From Ekhidna sp. (lineage in GTDB: Bacteria; Bacteroidota; Bacteroidia; Cytophagales; Cyclobacteriaceae), in assembly GCA_014323825.1 (NCBI GenBank), contig JACONI010000111.1:1-64000 (forward strand): a stretch of DNA of 64,000 bases, given 5' to 3'. The notes under the pieces were generated by a model. It saw nothing but the letters and a program-made list of their open reading frames with translations. It was not told the origin of the DNA and searched no databases. The position numbers and the translations under genes were made by a program. Each line of letters starts with the position of its first letter. Position 1 is the stretch's first letter. This document shows positions 31,748-43,382 of the stretch, in pieces.

Positions 31748-32302
31748 TTAGCTCTTTTTAGAGGTAAAAGGCATTCCGAATGCACTTAATAATTCCAAAC
31801 TTTCCTCATCAGTATCAGCAGTTGTAACAAAAGTGATATCCATACCGGAAATACTCTTGATTTTATCAATACTGATCTCAGGGAAAATGATTTGCTCCTG
31901 TACTCCTAAAGTGTAATTTCCTCTTCCGTCAAATCCTTTCTCACGTATACCTCTGAAATCACGAACTCGAGGAAGTGCAACAGTCATTAACCTATCGAGG
32001 AACTCATACATTTTATTACCTCTGAGCGTAACTTTTGCTCCAATCGGCATACCTTCTCTTAGTTTGAAGTTTGATACCGACTTTTTTGCGATTGTTGAGA
32101 CAGCCTTTTGACCTGAGATTTGAGTAAGCTCTTCAATTCCGGCATCTACTAATTTCTTATCAGATACTGCCTGACCAATTCCTTTGTTGATTGCGATTTT
32201 GACCAACTTAGGAACCTGCATGACAGATTTATACTGAAACTTATCCTTGAGTTGAGGCACAATCTCTTTTGTATATTTTTCTTTTAATCTGGGGCTAGGC
32301 AT
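31748..32302 (-). CDS. rplE: 50S ribosomal protein L5
   Basis: 184 residues with the L5 N-terminal ([17 protein letters not shown]) and C-terminal ([20 protein letters not shown]) domains. Binds 5S rRNA and contacts P-site tRNA. Overlaps rplX by 8 bases. Confidence 0.97.
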   Translation of the reverse strand: MPSPRLKEKYTKEIVPQLKDKFQYKSVMQVPKLVKIAINKGIGQAVSDKKLVDAGIEELTQISGQKAVSTIAKKSVSNFKLREGMPIGAKVTLRGNKMYEFLDRLMTVALPRVRDFRGIREKGFDGRGNYTLGVQEQIIFPEISIDKIKSISGMDITFVTTADTDEESLELLSAFGMPFTSKKS

Positions 32303-32627
32303 TTGTAATAAACTCTCCTGTTTTTTTTAAATATCGTTGAAGTTTACCATCATCATTTTTCTTCCTTCCAATACGAGTAGCATCCCCCGAAGAGGGGTCT
32401 ACTACCATGAGATTACTCAGGTGAATGGAGGCTTCGGTTTCCTGAATGCCACCTTCAGGATTTGCTGCTGATGGCTTAATATGTTTAGTGACTATATTAG
32501 CCCCTTCTACAATTGCTCTATACTTTGAAGTATCCACTTCAAGGATTTTACCTGTTTTCCCTCTGTCATTACCTGCAATGATTTTAACAGTATCTCCTTT
32601 TCTAATATGAAATTTCACTTTACTCAT
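32295..32627 (-). CDS. rplX: 50S ribosomal protein L24
   Basis: 110 residues with the KOW motif near the start ([20 protein letters not shown]) and the conserved [11 protein letters not shown]. Assembly initiator of the 50S subunit. Confidence 0.97.
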   Translation of the reverse strand: MSKVKFHIRKGDTVKIIAGNDRGKTGKILEVDTSKYRAIVEGANIVTKHIKPSAANPEGGIQETEASIHLSNLMVVDPSSGDATRIGRKKNDDGKLQRYLKKTGEFITNA

Positions 32628-32629
32628 TA

Positions 32630-32998
32630 TTAAAGCACTTCAGGTGCTAGTGATACAATTTTCATAAACTGCTTTTCTCTCAACTCTCTTGCCACAGGTC
32701 CAAAAATCCTTGTTCCTCTTGGCTCGTCATTTGCGTTGAGCAATATAGCCGCATTATCTTCAAATCTTATATAAGATCCATCCCTTCTTCTCACCTCTTT
32801 CTTTGTCCTCACAACTACAGCCCGGGATACAGTACCCTTTTTAAGATTACTTGAAGACATAGCATCCTTAACAGTAACAATTACCTTGTCACCAACGGAA
32901 GCATATCTTTTTTTTGTACCACCAAGTACCCGAATAACCAATACTTCTTTAGCCCCACTGTTATCCGCAACTGATAATCTTGACTCTTGCTGTACCAT
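32630..32998 (-). CDS. rplN: 50S ribosomal protein L14
   Basis: 122 residues, [20 protein letters not shown] and [20 protein letters not shown]. Forms an intersubunit contact with 16S rRNA. Touches rpsQ by one base. Confidence 0.98.
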   Translation of the reverse strand: MVQQESRLSVADNSGAKEVLVIRVLGGTKKRYASVGDKVIVTVKDAMSSSNLKKGTVSRAVVVRTKKEVRRRDGSYIRFEDNAAILLNANDEPRGTRIFGPVARELREKQFMKIVSLAPEVL

Positions 32999-33255
32999 TA
33001 CTTAGCTTTTTCTACAATTTCAACCAACCTCCATCGTTTATTTTTGCTTAGCGGACGCGTTTCCATCAACTTAACGATGTCTCCGATATTACAATCATTT
33101 CTCTCATCGTGGGCCGTAAGCTTGGTCGTTTTTCTAACAAACTTTCCGTATATCGGATGCTTTACTTTTCGCTCTACAACTACAGTGATACTCTTCTGCA
33201 TTTTATTACTAACCACTTGTCCGATTCTTTCTTTTCTTAAATTTCTTTCCATCAC
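32998..33255 (-). CDS. rpsQ: 30S ribosomal protein S17
   Basis: 85 residues, an OB-fold protein: [20 protein letters not shown] then [20 protein letters not shown] and [17 protein letters not shown]. Body of the 30S subunit. Confidence 0.97.
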   Translation of the reverse strand: MMERNLRKERIGQVVSNKMQKSITVVVERKVKHPIYGKFVRKTTKLTAHDERNDCNIGDIVKLMETRPLSKNKRWRLVEIVEKAK

Positions 33256-33260
33256 TGAGT

Positions 33261-33473
33261 CTATTTAGTCACTTCAACAGTTTGATTTAATTCCTTTGCT
33301 CTAATCTCAGTCTTGATCCTTGCAACCAGCTTTCGAAGCTCTCTAATCTTCACCGGATTTTCTATTGGAGTGATGCTGTGAGCAAATTTCAACTTTCCGT
33401 AATTTTCTTTTTCAACAGCAAGCTTATTCTTGAGTTCGTCAATGCTTAAACCTCTCAATTCAGAATTCTTCAT
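33261..33473 (-). CDS. rpmC: 50S ribosomal protein L29
   Basis: 70 residues, two helices: [20 protein letters not shown] and [20 protein letters not shown]. At the peptide-exit tunnel beside L23. Confidence 0.96.
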   Translation of the reverse strand: MKNSELRGLSIDELKNKLAVEKENYGKLKFAHSITPIENPVKIRELRKLVARIKTEIRAKELNQTVEVTK

Positions 33474-33896
33474 TTATTCCAAGGTATAATCTTTAGCTAC
33501 AATAAATTTTGTTGAGATTGGCAATTTTTGCGATGCCAACCTTAACGCTTCTTTTACAAGTTCAATATCTACACTCGCTGCCTCAAAAAGTATAGTACCC
33601 GGCTTCACGGTAGCTACCCAATATTCAGGAGCACCCTTACCTTTTCCCATCCTTACTTCAGCAGGCTTCTTAGTAATCGGTTTATCAGGAAAGATTCTGA
33701 TCCAAACCTGCCCCTCTCTCTTCATCGCTCTGGTCATTGCTATCCTAGCTGCCTCAATTTGACGGCTTGTAATCCAACCAGCCTCTAATGACTTAATACC
33801 AAAAGTTCCAAAGGCGAGCCTATGCCCCCTACAGGCCAAGCCTTTAACTCGGCCTTTCTGCATTTTTCTGAATTTTGTTCTTTTAGGCTGTAACAT
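33474..33896 (-). CDS. rplP: 50S ribosomal protein L16
   Basis: 140 residues: [20 protein letters not shown] and the conserved [17 protein letters not shown] loop. Near the A-site tRNA elbow. Abuts rpmC without spacing. Confidence 0.97.
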   Translation of the reverse strand: MLQPKRTKFRKMQKGRVKGLACRGHRLAFGTFGIKSLEAGWITSRQIEAARIAMTRAMKREGQVWIRIFPDKPITKKPAEVRMGKGKGAPEYWVATVKPGTILFEAASVDIELVKEALRLASQKLPISTKFIVAKDYTLE

Positions 33897-33910
33897 GCTT
33901 TGTAAAACTA

Positions 33911-34636
33911 TTACCTTCTTCTTCTATTTTCTTTTCTTCTGTTAAGACCTCCGCCAGGGCTGTTTGATCGACCACCGGTCCGACCGCCAACGTTCGGAGA
34001 AAGATCTCTTTTGCCAAAAACCTCTCCTTTAAAAATCCAAACTTTGATTCCAATCTTTCCGTAAATTGTATTGGCTTCTGATACTGCATAGTCAATATCA
34101 GATCTTAGAGTATGAAGCGGAATTCTTCCCTCCTTGTACTGCTCACTTCTCGCCATTTCTGCGCCACCCAGTCTACCCGAACACTTCACTTTAATTCCTT
34201 GTGCACCAACTCGCATAGAAGATGCAATTGCCTGCTTCATTGCCCTTCTAAAGGAAATTCTGGCCTGAAGCTGTTGAGCAATTGATTCCCCGACAAGTTT
34301 AGCATCTAGCTCAGGTCTCTTGATCTCGAAAATGTTAATCTGAAGATCCTTACCCGTCAGGTTTTTTAATTCTTCTTTGATCTTATCCACCTCGGAACCT
34401 CCCTTACCAATCACAACGCCGGGCCGGGCGGTATGAACGGTTAGCATAATTCTTTTAAGTGTTCTTTCAATAACCACTTTAGAAATACCTCCTTTAGGAA
34501 TTCTTGCAGTTATGTATTTTCTAATTCTGTTGTCCTCTACAATCTTGTCAGCATAAGACTTACTATCAAACCAAGCCGAATCCCAACCTTTGATAATTCC
34601 TAGTCTAAGTCCAACCGGATTTACTTTCTGTCCCAT
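33911..34636 (-). CDS. rpsC: 30S ribosomal protein S3
   Basis: 241 residues with a KH domain ([20 protein letters not shown]) and the C-terminal S3 domain ([20 protein letters not shown]). The mRNA entry channel. Ends in a basic tail of Arg and Asn. One-base overlap with rplV. Confidence 0.97.
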   Translation of the reverse strand: MGQKVNPVGLRLGIIKGWDSAWFDSKSYADKIVEDNRIRKYITARIPKGGISKVVIERTLKRIMLTVHTARPGVVIGKGGSEVDKIKEELKNLTGKDLQINIFEIKRPELDAKLVGESIAQQLQARISFRRAMKQAIASSMRVGAQGIKVKCSGRLGGAEMARSEQYKEGRIPLHTLRSDIDYAVSEANTIYGKIGIKVWIFKGEVFGKRDLSPNVGGRTGGRSNSPGGGLNRRKENRRRR

Positions 34637-35100
34637 TACTTATTGCTTTCTTTAGTTTCGTTGGCGTTATGATTATCAATCACAATTGTGACATGATTAG
34701 ACCTTTTCCTGATTCTGTGAGCCCTACCCTGAGGCGCAGGTCTTAGTCTTTTCAGCATCCTGGCACTATCCACATAAATCTTGCTGACAAAAAGGTCAGC
34801 CTCTTCAATATTTACTTCGTCATTGGCCATTTGCCAATCTGCAAGAGCGGTTAGCAAAAGTTTTTCAATATGACTTGAAGCAATATGACCATCAAATCTC
34901 AAAATATTAAGCGCAGCATTTGCCCGCTCTCCTCTGATCATGTCAGCCACTAATCTCATCTTTCTCGGAGAGGTGGGGATGTTTCTAAGAGAAGACTTTA
35001 CAGCACCAAACTTCCCCTTGTTTTCCTCTCGAAGCTTTTTATCAGCTTCTTTTTGAAGTCTGATTTTTACTGATTTCTTTAATTTTCTCCCGGCTTCCAT
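34636..35100 (-). CDS. rplV: 50S ribosomal protein L22
   Basis: Start chosen at ATG 35100 ([19 protein letters not shown]); a GTG two codons earlier is also open. 154 residues, with a lysine-rich N-terminal extension of about 35 residues before the L22 core ([19 protein letters not shown]), ending with the tunnel-loop region [20 protein letters not shown]. Confidence 0.95.
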   Translation of the reverse strand: MEAGRKLKKSVKIRLQKEADKKLREENKGKFGAVKSSLRNIPTSPRKMRLVADMIRGERANAALNILRFDGHIASSHIEKLLLTALADWQMANDEVNIEEADLFVSKIYVDSARMLKRLRPAPQGRAHRIRKRSNHVTIVIDNHNANETKESNK

Positions 35101-35112
35101 CGGCACTATCTA

Positions 35113-35391
35113 TTATCTTTTACCCCTATCTTTTTTGACAATGTGACTTCTAAAGTTTCTTGTAGGGGCAAATTCCCCCAGCTTGTGACCAACCATGTTT
35201 TCAGTAACAAATACTGGAATAAATTTATTCCCATTATGCACTGCAAAGGTGTGACCTACAAAGTCAGGAGATATCATAGATCTTCTTGACCAGGTTTTAA
35301 TCACAGACTTTTTGCCGGATTCATTCATCACTTCAACTTTCCTCTCAAGTCTGAAATCTATATAAGGTCCTTTTTTTAATGATCTAGACAT
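35113..35391 (-). CDS. rpsS: 30S ribosomal protein S19
   Basis: 92 residues: [40 protein letters not shown] and [20 protein letters not shown]. Head of the 30S subunit, complexed with S13. Touches rplB by one base. Confidence 0.98.
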   Translation of the reverse strand: MSRSLKKGPYIDFRLERKVEVMNESGKKSVIKTWSRRSMISPDFVGHTFAVHNGNKFIPVFVTENMVGHKLGEFAPTRNFRSHIVKKDRGKR

Positions 35392-36212
35392 TATTTCCTA
35401 CGCTTTATGATTTGATTATCGGAATACTTATTTGGCTTTCTTGTCTTCTTACCTTTTGCATAAAGACCATTTCTTGATCTTGGGTGCCCTCCGGAAGATC
35501 TTCCTTCACCTCCACCCATTGGATGATCAACAGGGTTCATAGCCACCCCTCTGACTCTGGGCCTCTTCCCTAACCACCTGCTTCTACCTGCCTTACCCAA
35601 TCTCACATTCATGTGATCAGCGTTAGAAACGGTTCCGATCGTAGCTAAACATGTATTTAGTACTAATCTTGTTTCACCGGAAGGTAACTTAATTGTAGAG
35701 TATTTACCCTCTCTAGCCACCAACTGAACATAGGTTCCGGCACTTCTAGCTAACACACCACCCCTACCAGGCTTTAACTCAATATTATGAATAATGGTAC
35801 CTAAAGGGATTTCAGATAAGAATAATGCGTTTCCTACTTCGGGAGCTATACCCCCTCCGGAGTTCAACATGGCTCCAACTTCTAATCCGGCAGGAGCTAT
35901 GATATATCTTTTCTCTCCATCTACATAAAAGAGCAACGCAATTCTTGCAGTCCGATTCGGATCATACTCTATTGATTTTACCATTGCAGGAATTCCATGT
36001 TTGTCCCTTCTAAAATCAATAAGTCTCAACTTTCTCTTATGACCTCCACCAACATTACGAACAGTCATTCGACCTTGGTTATTTCTACCTCCGTTTCTGG
36101 TATTTGTGATTACCAAAGATTTTTCAGGGGTATCAACGGTGATCTCGCTAAAAACAGGAGCCATCCTATATCTCTGCCCAGGCGTAGTAGGCTTAAGTTT
36201 TTTTACAGCCAT
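35391..36212 (-). CDS. rplB: 50S ribosomal protein L2
   Basis: 273 residues with the conserved C-terminal loop [20 protein letters not shown] near the peptidyl transferase centre and the N-terminal RNA-binding domain ([20 protein letters not shown]). Required for subunit association. Confidence 0.98.
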   Translation of the reverse strand: MAVKKLKPTTPGQRYRMAPVFSEITVDTPEKSLVITNTRNGGRNNQGRMTVRNVGGGHKRKLRLIDFRRDKHGIPAMVKSIEYDPNRTARIALLFYVDGEKRYIIAPAGLEVGAMLNSGGGIAPEVGNALFLSEIPLGTIIHNIELKPGRGGVLARSAGTYVQLVAREGKYSTIKLPSGETRLVLNTCLATIGTVSNADHMNVRLGKAGRSRWLGKRPRVRGVAMNPVDHPMGGGEGRSSGGHPRSRNGLYAKGKKTRKPNKYSDNQIIKRRK

Positions 36213-36224
36213 GCTTAGTTTATC

Positions 36225-36512
36225 TTAAATTCCGCCATAAAAATCAATAATATCACCTTCAGCAACCTGAACGATTGCTTTCTTATATGCAGGAGTCTTA
36301 CCCTCAATAATTCTTGACTTGGTATATCTCTTCTTTATCTTACCCGGCTGCAACATAGTATTAACCGACTCAACAGTAACCCCATAAGTCTTTTCCACCT
36401 CATTCTTAATCTGAACCTTGTTCGCCTTGCGGTCAACTATAAATCCATACTTTCCATGCTCGTTAAGCACAGATACTTTTTCGGTCACCAATGGCTTAAT
36501 TAAAACACTCAT
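36225..36512 (-). CDS. rplW: 50S ribosomal protein L23
   Basis: 95 residues: LIKPLVTEKVSVLNEHGKYG and the C-terminal basic loop MLQPGKIKKRYTKSR. Docking site for trigger factor and SRP at the exit tunnel. Confidence 0.97.
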   Translation of the reverse strand: MSVLIKPLVTEKVSVLNEHGKYGFIVDRKANKVQIKNEVEKTYGVTVESVNTMLQPGKIKKRYTKSRIIEGKTPAYKKAIVQVAEGDIIDFYGGI

Positions 36513-36513
36513 C

Positions 36514-37140
36514 TTAATTAAATCTTTCTTTTATCTGCCCTAAAGTACTTTCACAAAGAATAATGCTCTCTGCATTAATTAAATCATAAGTGTTTACCTC
36601 AGCAACTGTTGTAACATTTGTTTTCCGGAGGTTTCTTGATGACAAGTATATATTCTTATTCTCTCCATTTACTAAGAAAAGAGACTTTTTATCTTCTATA
36701 GACAGGCTTTTCAAAATTCCTACAAAGTCCTTGGTCTTAGGAGCTTCAAAGTCGATATCCTCTAATACTTTTATTGCTTTTTCTTTCGCTCTTGAAGAAA
36801 GAACTGACTTGTTCGCCAGTTGCTTGATCTTTCGGTTAATCTTAAATCCATAGTCACGCGGTTTGGGGCCGAATACTGTGCCTCCCCCTCTGAAAATGGG
36901 AGACTTGACACTACCCGCCCTTGCCGTACCCGTTCCTTTCTGCTTCTTGATCTTTCTTGTAGAACCAGTTATTTCGTTTCTTTCTTTTGCCTTAACCGTG
37001 CCCTGTCTTTTATTGGCAAGGAGACCCTTAACATCAAGGTATACTGCGTGCTCATTTGGTTTAATACCGAAGATTTCTTTGTCTAGCGCAACATCTCTAC
37101 CTGTTTCTTCTCCTTTAATATTTAAAACAGCAATTTTCAT
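36514..37140 (-). CDS. rplD: 50S ribosomal protein L4
   Basis: 208 residues with the tunnel extension (GSTRKIKKQKGTGTARAGSV) and C-terminal globular part. In E. coli it autoregulates the S10 operon; no similar leader structure was identified here. Confidence 0.97.
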   Translation of the reverse strand: MKIAVLNIKGEETGRDVALDKEIFGIKPNEHAVYLDVKGLLANKRQGTVKAKERNEITGSTRKIKKQKGTGTARAGSVKSPIFRGGGTVFGPKPRDYGFKINRKIKQLANKSVLSSRAKEKAIKVLEDIDFEAPKTKDFVGILKSLSIEDKKSLFLVNGENKNIYLSSRNLRKTNVTTVAEVNTYDLINAESIILCESTLGQIKERFN

Positions 37141-37142
37141 AT

Positions 37143-37775
37143 TTATTTCTCAAGTATTACGTAAGAGTTTTTAGCTCCGGGCACGGAACCCGAAACCAGT
37201 ACCAAATTCTTCTCGGGATATATTTTAAGAACTTTCAAATTCATAACTTTTACCCTGTCATTGCCTGTTCTACCGGCCATTTTCAATCCTTTGAAAACTC
37301 TAGAGGGGAATGAACATGCACCAATAGCCCCCGGTGCTCTCAATCTATTGTGCTGACCATGTGTCGCCTGACCAACTCCGCCAAATCCATGCCTTTTCAC
37401 TACGCCTTGAAATCCTTTACCCTTTGAAATACCTATGGCATCAACAAAATCCTGCTCTGCAAATACATCCGATATTTTGATCTCATTGCCAAGTCCTACT
37501 TTATCCTCAAACTCGGCTCTGAAATCTCTGAATTCAACAACCTTGGCTTTAGGAGTTGTTTTTGCTTTTGAAAAATGTCCTTTCAAGGCTTTGGGAGTAT
37601 TTTTCTCCTTTCTTTCACCATAGCCCAGCTGAACGGCTTTGTAGCTGTCGGTCTCTTCGTTTTTAACCTGAGTAACAACGCAAGGACCTGCCTGAATTAA
37701 TGTGCAGGCTACGCTTTTACCACTTTCGTCGTATACGCTAGTCATTCCTATTTTACGTCCTATCAAACCAGGCAT
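37143..37775 (-). CDS. rplC: 50S ribosomal protein L3
   Basis: 210 residues: [20 protein letters not shown], with the conserved loop [20 protein letters not shown] reaching toward the peptidyl transferase centre. A 171-base gap with a promoter separates it from rpsJ. Confidence 0.97.
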   Translation of the reverse strand: MPGLIGRKIGMTSVYDESGKSVACTLIQAGPCVVTQVKNEETDSYKAVQLGYGERKEKNTPKALKGHFSKAKTTPKAKVVEFRDFRAEFEDKVGLGNEIKISDVFAEQDFVDAIGISKGKGFQGVVKRHGFGGVGQATHGQHNRLRAPGAIGACSFPSRVFKGLKMAGRTGNDRVKVMNLKVLKIYPEKNLVLVSGSVPGAKNSYVILEK

Positions 37776-37834
37776 TTTCTTATAATTTTATTCTAATTAA
37801 GATCCCTCAAACAGTCCTTTCGCGAAAAGAATTG

Positions 37835-37864
37835 CAAAGATAGCAATTTTATAACTTGATCAAA
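37835..37864 (-). promoter_or_regulatory. promoter before rplC
   Basis: TTTG (37864-37861) and TATCTTTG (37842-37835) on the minus strand, 18 bases apart, matching the Bacteroidota consensus. The UTR downstream contains the palindrome CTTTTCGCGAAAG. The ribosomal cluster can therefore restart between rpsJ and rplC. Confidence 0.7.
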
Positions 37865-37946
37865 ATATTTAATCATCTATTTTAGGACAAAAAAGAACTA
37901 ACTGACTAAAACAATTGGTTCTCGCCTCACAGTTATTTACTACCAG

Positions 37947-38252
37947 TTAAACTTTTATCTCAACGTCAACGCCACTTGGAAGCTCAAGCTTCATCAAGGC
38001 ATCAACTGTTTTTGCGCTATTGCTGTAGATATCTACTAATCTCTTGTAGGTGCAAAGTTGGTATTGGTCTCTTGCCTTTTTATTGACATGAGGAGATTTC
38101 AATACGGTGAACTTTTCTTTGACAGTCGGAAGAGGAATAGGACCACTAACGACTGCTCCTGTAGTTTTTACTGCTCTTACGATTTTCTCGGAGGATTTAT
38201 CCACTAAATTGTGGTCGTAAGATTTAAGTTTAATTCTAATTTTTTGATTCAT
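37947..38252 (-). CDS. rpsJ: 30S ribosomal protein S10
   Basis: Start chosen at ATG 38252 ([20 protein letters not shown]), 101 residues; the longer open frame is not conserved. Ends [14 protein letters not shown]. Also the NusE partner of NusB in antitermination. Confidence 0.97.
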   Translation of the reverse strand: MNQKIRIKLKSYDHNLVDKSSEKIVRAVKTTGAVVSGPIPLPTVKEKFTVLKSPHVNKKARDQYQLCTYKRLVDIYSNSAKTVDALMKLELPSGVDVEIKV

Positions 38253-38262
38253 CTTAAATGCT

Positions 38263-40371
38263 TTATACGTCAACAGTTCCTTTTACCTCTGCAATAACAT
38301 TATCAGCTATATTCTTGGGCAGTTGGTCATAGTGAGAGAAGGTCAATGAAGCTGTTGCTCTACCGGAACTAATCGTTCTTAAATCAGTAACATAACCAAA
38401 TAACTCAGAAAGCGGAACATCAGCCTTAACAACCGTCGAAGTCCCTTTTGTATCCATTCCTCTCATGATACCTCTTCTTTTATTGAGGTCTCCGGTGATG
38501 GAGCCGGTATACTCATCAGGAGTAACGACTTCTACAGCCATAACAGGCTCAAGAAGTACAGGCTTACATTTTTTAGCGGCTTCTTTGAATCCGTTTCTTG
38601 CTGCCAGCTCAAAAGACAACGCATCAGAATCCACATCGTGAAACGACCCATGATAGAGCCTTACCTTCATGCTGTCAATCGGGTAGTTGGCTAACGGACC
38701 ATTTACCATCGCCTGCTTAAATCCTTTTTCAGTCGGGCCGATGAATTCCTTTGGGATCACGCCCCCAACAATTTCGTTCACAAACTGTAATCCTTCCTGC
38801 TCATAGTCATCATCTTTAGGGCTAAGTTCAAATACTATATCGGCAAACTTACCCCTACCACCGGTTTGTTTCTTATATACTTCTTTATGCTCTGCCGAAC
38901 CGGTAATTGCTTCTTTGTAAGCCACCTGAGGAGCTCCCTGATTTATTTCCACCTTGAACTCTCTCTTCAACCTGTCAATAATAATGTCCAGATGAAGCTC
39001 TCCCATTCCTTTAAGAATGGTCTGACCAGTCTCATGATTGGTTTCGACCTGGAGTGTGGGATCTTCTTCCACCAATTTACCTATCGCAATACCCAACTTA
39101 TCAATGTCTGCCTGTGTTTTAGGCTCAATTGCATATCCGATTACCGGGTCCGGGAAATTCATTGCCTCTAAAACGATCTTCGCATTTTCAGCACAAAGTG
39201 TATCTCCGGTTTTAATATCCTTAAAGCCAACGGCTGCACCAATATCTCCCGCGTGCAATGAATTGATTTGATTCTGCCTATTGGCATGCATCTGGAAGAT
39301 TCTTGAGATTCTTTCTTTTTTATTTGTTCTGGTATTATAAACATAAGAACCAGACTCTAACATACCGGAGTAAGATCTCATGAAGCAGAGTCTGCCAACA
39401 AATGGGTCTGTTGCTATTTTGAAGGCTAAAGCTGTAAACGGTTCGCTCGGATGCGGTTTTCTTGTTATTTCCTCTTCGGTATCCGGATTTGTACCTACAA
39501 TGCTACCCCTATCCAAAGGAGAAGGCAATAGCTCCGTCACATAATCAAGCATTGTTTGAACACCTTTATTTTTGAAAGCAGATCCACACATCATTGGCAC
39601 AAATGCCAGATCAATAGTTGCGGCTCTTAGTGCAGCTACGATTTCATCTCTCGTAATACTATTAGGATCTTCGAAGAATTTCTCTAGTAGATTTTCATCA
39701 TATTCTGCGACCGCCTCCACTAACTTCTCTCTGTACTCCGCAACTTCATCTACCATTTCATCCGGAATCGGAATTTCTTTGAAAGTCATTCCCATGTCCT
39801 CTTCATCCCAAACCATGGCTTTATTCTCCACCAAATCAACCACTCCTTTGAAGTTCTCTTCAACTCCGATTGGAAGCTGAAGGGGGACGGACTTTGTACC
39901 TAACATTTCGACAACCTGGTTACAAACGTTCAAGAAGTCAGCTCCCTGTCGATCCATTTTATTAACAAATCCAATCCTGGCTACTTTGTAGTTATCAGCA
40001 AGTCTCCAGTTTGTTTCGGACTGAGGTTCAACACCGTCAACCGCACTGAATAAGAAAACTAACCCATCAAGCACTCTTAGAGACCTGTTTACTTCCACGG
40101 TAAAGTCAACGTGTCCCGGAGTATCAATAATGTTGATGTGATACTCATTTTCTTTATATCTCCAGAACACAGTGGTTGCGGCCGATGTAATAGTAATGCC
40201 TCTTTCCTGCTCTTGCTCCATCCAATCCATGGTAGCACCCCCATCGTGCACTTCTCCGATCTTGTGGTTTACACCTGCATAATAGAGGATACGTTCTGTG
40301 GTGGTTGTTTTACCGGCATCAATATGTGCAGCAATACCAATGTTTCTAGTAAGTTTTAAGTTTCTTGTCAT
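38263..40371 (-). CDS. fusA: translation elongation factor G
   Basis: 702-residue translocation GTPase. G1 AHIDAGKT (15-22), G3 DTPGHVDF, G4 NKMDRQGAD, followed by EF-G domains II-V, with the domain IV region [20 protein letters not shown]. It lies between rpsG and rpsJ; tuf, often next in the str operon, is missing here. Confidence 0.98.
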   Translation of the reverse strand: MTRNLKLTRNIGIAAHIDAGKTTTTERILYYAGVNHKIGEVHDGGATMDWMEQEQERGITITSAATTVFWRYKENEYHINIIDTPGHVDFTVEVNRSLRVLDGLVFLFSAVDGVEPQSETNWRLADNYKVARIGFVNKMDRQGADFLNVCNQVVEMLGTKSVPLQLPIGVEENFKGVVDLVENKAMVWDEEDMGMTFKEIPIPDEMVDEVAEYREKLVEAVAEYDENLLEKFFEDPNSITRDEIVAALRAATIDLAFVPMMCGSAFKNKGVQTMLDYVTELLPSPLDRGSIVGTNPDTEEEITRKPHPSEPFTALAFKIATDPFVGRLCFMRSYSGMLESGSYVYNTRTNKKERISRIFQMHANRQNQINSLHAGDIGAAVGFKDIKTGDTLCAENAKIVLEAMNFPDPVIGYAIEPKTQADIDKLGIAIGKLVEEDPTLQVETNHETGQTILKGMGELHLDIIIDRLKREFKVEINQGAPQVAYKEAITGSAEHKEVYKKQTGGRGKFADIVFELSPKDDDYEQEGLQFVNEIVGGVIPKEFIGPTEKGFKQAMVNGPLANYPIDSMKVRLYHGSFHDVDSDALSFELAARNGFKEAAKKCKPVLLEPVMAVEVVTPDEYTGSITGDLNKRRGIMRGMDTKGTSTVVKADVPLSELFGYVTDLRTISSGRATASLTFSHYDQLPKNIADNVIAEVKGTVDV

Positions 40372-40380
40372 CTTCGTTTT

Positions 40381-40848
40381 TTAAAATCTAAAGTGTGAGA
40401 AAGCTTTATTTGCCTCAGCCATTCTGTGCGTATCATCTTTTTTCTTAACCGCTGCGCCCTCACCTTTTGAGGCAGCGATGATTTCAGCAGCAAGACGATC
40501 TTCCATTGCTTTCTCACCTCTCAGTCTTGCATACTTAATCATCCATTTGATGCCCAAAGAAATTTTTCTATCCGGTCTAACCTCCACAGGAACCTGGAAG
40601 TTAGCACCCCCAACTCTTCTTGCCTTTACTTCAACTGAAGGCATAATGTTACTGAGTGCGGTTTTCCATCTCTCAAGACCATCTTCTCCGGTTTTTTCCT
40701 TTACCTGATTGATGGCTCCGTAGAAGATATTGTAGGAGATACTTTTTTTACCGTTTAACATCAGGTTGTTTACAAACCTGGTAACCAATGTATCCTGATA
40801 AATTGGATCAGGAAGGATATATCTTTTTTTTGGTTTAGCTTTTCTCAT
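40381..40848 (-). CDS. rpsG: 30S ribosomal protein S7
   Basis: 155 residues: [20 protein letters not shown] with [20 protein letters not shown] and a C-terminal [15 protein letters not shown]. Primary binder of the 16S 3' major domain. 8 bases after rpsL. Confidence 0.98.
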   Translation of the reverse strand: MRKAKPKKRYILPDPIYQDTLVTRFVNNLMLNGKKSISYNIFYGAINQVKEKTGEDGLERWKTALSNIMPSVEVKARRVGGANFQVPVEVRPDRKISLGIKWMIKYARLRGEKAMEDRLAAEIIAASKGEGAAVKKKDDTHRMAEANKAFSHFRF

Positions 40849-40856
40849 TTTTCTCC

Positions 40857-41231
40857 TTATTTTTTGGGTCTTTTAGCACCATACTTAGATCTTCTCTGAA
40901 GTCTTCCATTTACTCCGGCAGTATCCAATGCACCCCTGATAATATGATATCTAACACCTGGTAAATCTTTTACTCTTCCACCTCTGATTAAGACGATTGA
41001 ATGCTCCTGAAGATTGTGGCCTTCACCGGGAATGTATGCATTGACCTCTTTTCCATTAGTCAATCGGACTCTGGCCACTTTTCTCATTGCTGAGTTAGGC
41101 TTTTTAGGGGTCGTAGTGTAAACCCTTGTACATACTCCTCTTCTTTGAGGACATGAATCCAATGCTGGTGATTTTGACTTAGAAGTCAACTGTTTTCTAC
41201 CTTTCCTCACTAACTGTTGTATAGTTGGCAT
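40857..41231 (-). CDS. rpsL: 30S ribosomal protein S12
   Basis: 124 residues, [20 protein letters not shown]. The streptomycin-related lysines are the wild-type residues (Lys43 in [10 protein letters not shown] and Lys88 in [12 protein letters not shown]). Decoding-centre protein and first gene of the cluster. Confidence 0.98.
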   Translation of the reverse strand: MPTIQQLVRKGRKQLTSKSKSPALDSCPQRRGVCTRVYTTTPKKPNSAMRKVARVRLTNGKEVNAYIPGEGHNLQEHSIVLIRGGRVKDLPGVRYHIIRGALDTAGVNGRLQRRSKYGAKRPKK

Positions 41232-41268
41232 ACGCTAATTTTTTTACTGCCCTAAAAATTTCGGAACG

Positions 41269-41298
41269 CAAAGATAGGCGTATTAAGAATATATCAAA
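41269..41298 (-). promoter_or_regulatory. promoter of the str part of the ribosomal cluster
   Basis: TTTG (41298-41295) and TATCTTTG (41276-41269) on the minus strand, spacing 18, about 38 bases before the rpsL ATG. Spacing and -7 sequence are identical to the rplC promoter. The rest of the gap to 41568 shows no gene. Confidence 0.75.
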
Positions 41299-41568
41299 AA
41301 ATTCAATAATAAAATAGCTAAAGATTTATTTATAAAGAGTAGATGAAGTTATGTGAAAATCAGCGTAAAATTCCAAAAGTGTGATTACTAGGGAGAAGGT
41401 TTTATCGGGAAAATAACTTCTATTCAATGTTGATCAAAGTTTTGTTTCGTTTTAAAAGTTTATTATTACATACCTGTAAGGTTTTCATACTCACTAAATC
41501 TTGTAAACAATAGGCATGCAATCAATAGACTGCATGGGAAAGAGTTGTATTAATAGAAGTGCATCTGT

Positions 41569-42813
41569 TTAAAACATCAATGAATAACCTATTCTTGGCA
41601 TAAGAGATCTTCTGCTGAGTGTGTTATTTTTATAATTGAGATCATAAAGCAGCATGGTACTTAAAATTACTCTCTTGCTAAGGTTGAATCTCCTTCCTGC
41701 TCCAAGCAAATAAGCATGCTGCCAAGTGCCTTTATTTTTTGTTTCTCCAATTAGTGGCTCGTTGATGACTGATTGGGCTTCTCCATAGAGAAAAAGAACT
41801 TTTGCAACATCATAGCTGATAAAGAAACTGTACCCGTGCGAATCACCAGATATGACTATAGATGCAGAATCTCGCTCTTTGAACCGCTCTCGGTAAAGTA
41901 ATCCAACTCCACCGGATAACTTCCTGCTCCAATAATAGCCGAGTTGAACATTAAAATCTAATATCAGCGGCAAAGTAGACTGTATGGCGATATTTCCATT
42001 GAGAAAGAGACGCTTTTTCCAAGATTTTCCTTTCAAAGAGTTCCGCTTGATCCCCTCCTCTTCTTTACTCAAGTCAGGAAGCACATCGTACTTCTTCTTG
42101 GCTGCCTTCATAGTGACAGGTAACCTCACAAATTCTTTCGGATCAACCTTACTAAAAAAAGCCGCTACCCCTGATCTATCAACTTTTTGTAAGTCCCCCA
42201 ACCGATCCAACTCCCCATATTTCATCTGATCTTTAATGGAAAGGTCGGTTTCTCGCTTAAATTCTGTAGGCAGGTATTGCTTCACTCTATCTTTCATATC
42301 AAAGCGATCGGCAAGTGTTTTAGGGTCAAGTTTTAAAGAGTCCTTATCAAAGCGATCAAGGTAAGCTGAATCGTACTGACCATATAATTCGTAAATCCCT
42401 TGTAAGGATTCAAAATCACCTGTCCCGGCAAGTTCTTGTAATGCCCGATCTACAGCATCTTCGGGTGGATCGAAAAGTGTGGTGTTCGCCAGATATTCTT
42501 TTGCAGGCTTTAAATCCCATTCTCCTTTTATGAACTCAACCTTCCTAGTTTTAAGCTCTTTCCATTTCCTCATCTGTATCAAACTATCTTTATTTTCTTT
42601 CCGATAATTCTTCCAAGCTTTTTTTACCGCCTTGATGCTGTCTTTCCGGTAGTATTTCTTATATCTCCTCAGTTTTTCCCGGTCATACCTGGTTTGCTCT
42701 ACTTTTTTTAAGTGATTATCTGATACGTTTACATCAAACTTGAGTTGAGCGGATACTGGAAAGCTCAGAAAGATGAAAATAATTGGATACCATAACTTAA
42801 CGACTGTTTTCAA
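41569..42813 (-). CDS. putative outer-membrane protein of unknown family
   Basis: 414 residues with a signal peptide (WYPIIFIFLSFPVSAQ), a long highly charged helical stretch (about 25-260, many K/R/E and YRKDSIKAVKKAW-type repeats), then a C-terminal part of alternating hydrophobic strands (ILDFNVQLGYYWSRKLSGGV...MPRIGYSLMF) ending in Phe, as in beta-barrel proteins. No known family is recognised. Same strand as the RHS-type gene upstream but 569 bases away. Confidence 0.65.
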   Translation of the reverse strand: MKTVVKLWYPIIFIFLSFPVSAQLKFDVNVSDNHLKKVEQTRYDREKLRRYKKYYRKDSIKAVKKAWKNYRKENKDSLIQMRKWKELKTRKVEFIKGEWDLKPAKEYLANTTLFDPPEDAVDRALQELAGTGDFESLQGIYELYGQYDSAYLDRFDKDSLKLDPKTLADRFDMKDRVKQYLPTEFKRETDLSIKDQMKYGELDRLGDLQKVDRSGVAAFFSKVDPKEFVRLPVTMKAAKKKYDVLPDLSKEEEGIKRNSLKGKSWKKRLFLNGNIAIQSTLPLILDFNVQLGYYWSRKLSGGVGLLYRERFKERDSASIVISGDSHGYSFFISYDVAKVLFLYGEAQSVINEPLIGETKNKGTWQHAYLLGAGRRFNLSKRVILSTMLLYDLNYKNNTLSRRSLMPRIGYSLMF

Positions 42814-43382
42814 TGCTTTAGAATACTTTTGATTTTTTTGTTCACACGGGTCATTCTTAAAATGCTAATTTCTTTCTGAAGTAAAATGGGATAATCTTCA
42901 ACTATATAATTTTTAATAATTGATCTTTTTATGTGAATAGAATCTCTACTTATTTGGAAATATATAATAAAAACAACTTCTTCTGCTATTCAACAAATGA
43001 TTCTGATAACTCCAAGCTAATTTTGAAACGATCGTTTTTTGGTTTCACTTTTTAAACCGGTCTCTCCTCAAATTTTTCTGAAAAATTAATTCAATAATTC
43101 AGAATTTGCTAAAATCTTATTTCTATATTGCTCCTTTGAAGAGTATAATTACATCAAACTCATATTAATTATATGATGTTGTATAAACGGTCATTATTCC
43201 ACTCCTTTATGAAACCGAGTTAGCAGAAACAATAATACTCACCATATTTCCACTGTTAGAAGTAAATATTCAATTTCTGTTGTCTCTTACAGAAAAGCTT
43301 CCTAAACCGTTACTCACAGTAAACCACATGAATTCCAGCATGAGAGGAGAGTGGCAGAGAGGTTGGATTCTAACGGAGATGT
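42814..43382. other. long AT-rich intergenic region
   Basis: 569 bases between the RHS-type gene and the outer-membrane-like gene. It is strongly AT-rich from 42840 to 43250, with no frame of convincing composition. The part next to 43383 is less AT-rich and may be eroded coding sequence of the upstream gene, but I cannot show homology. Confidence 0.35.
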
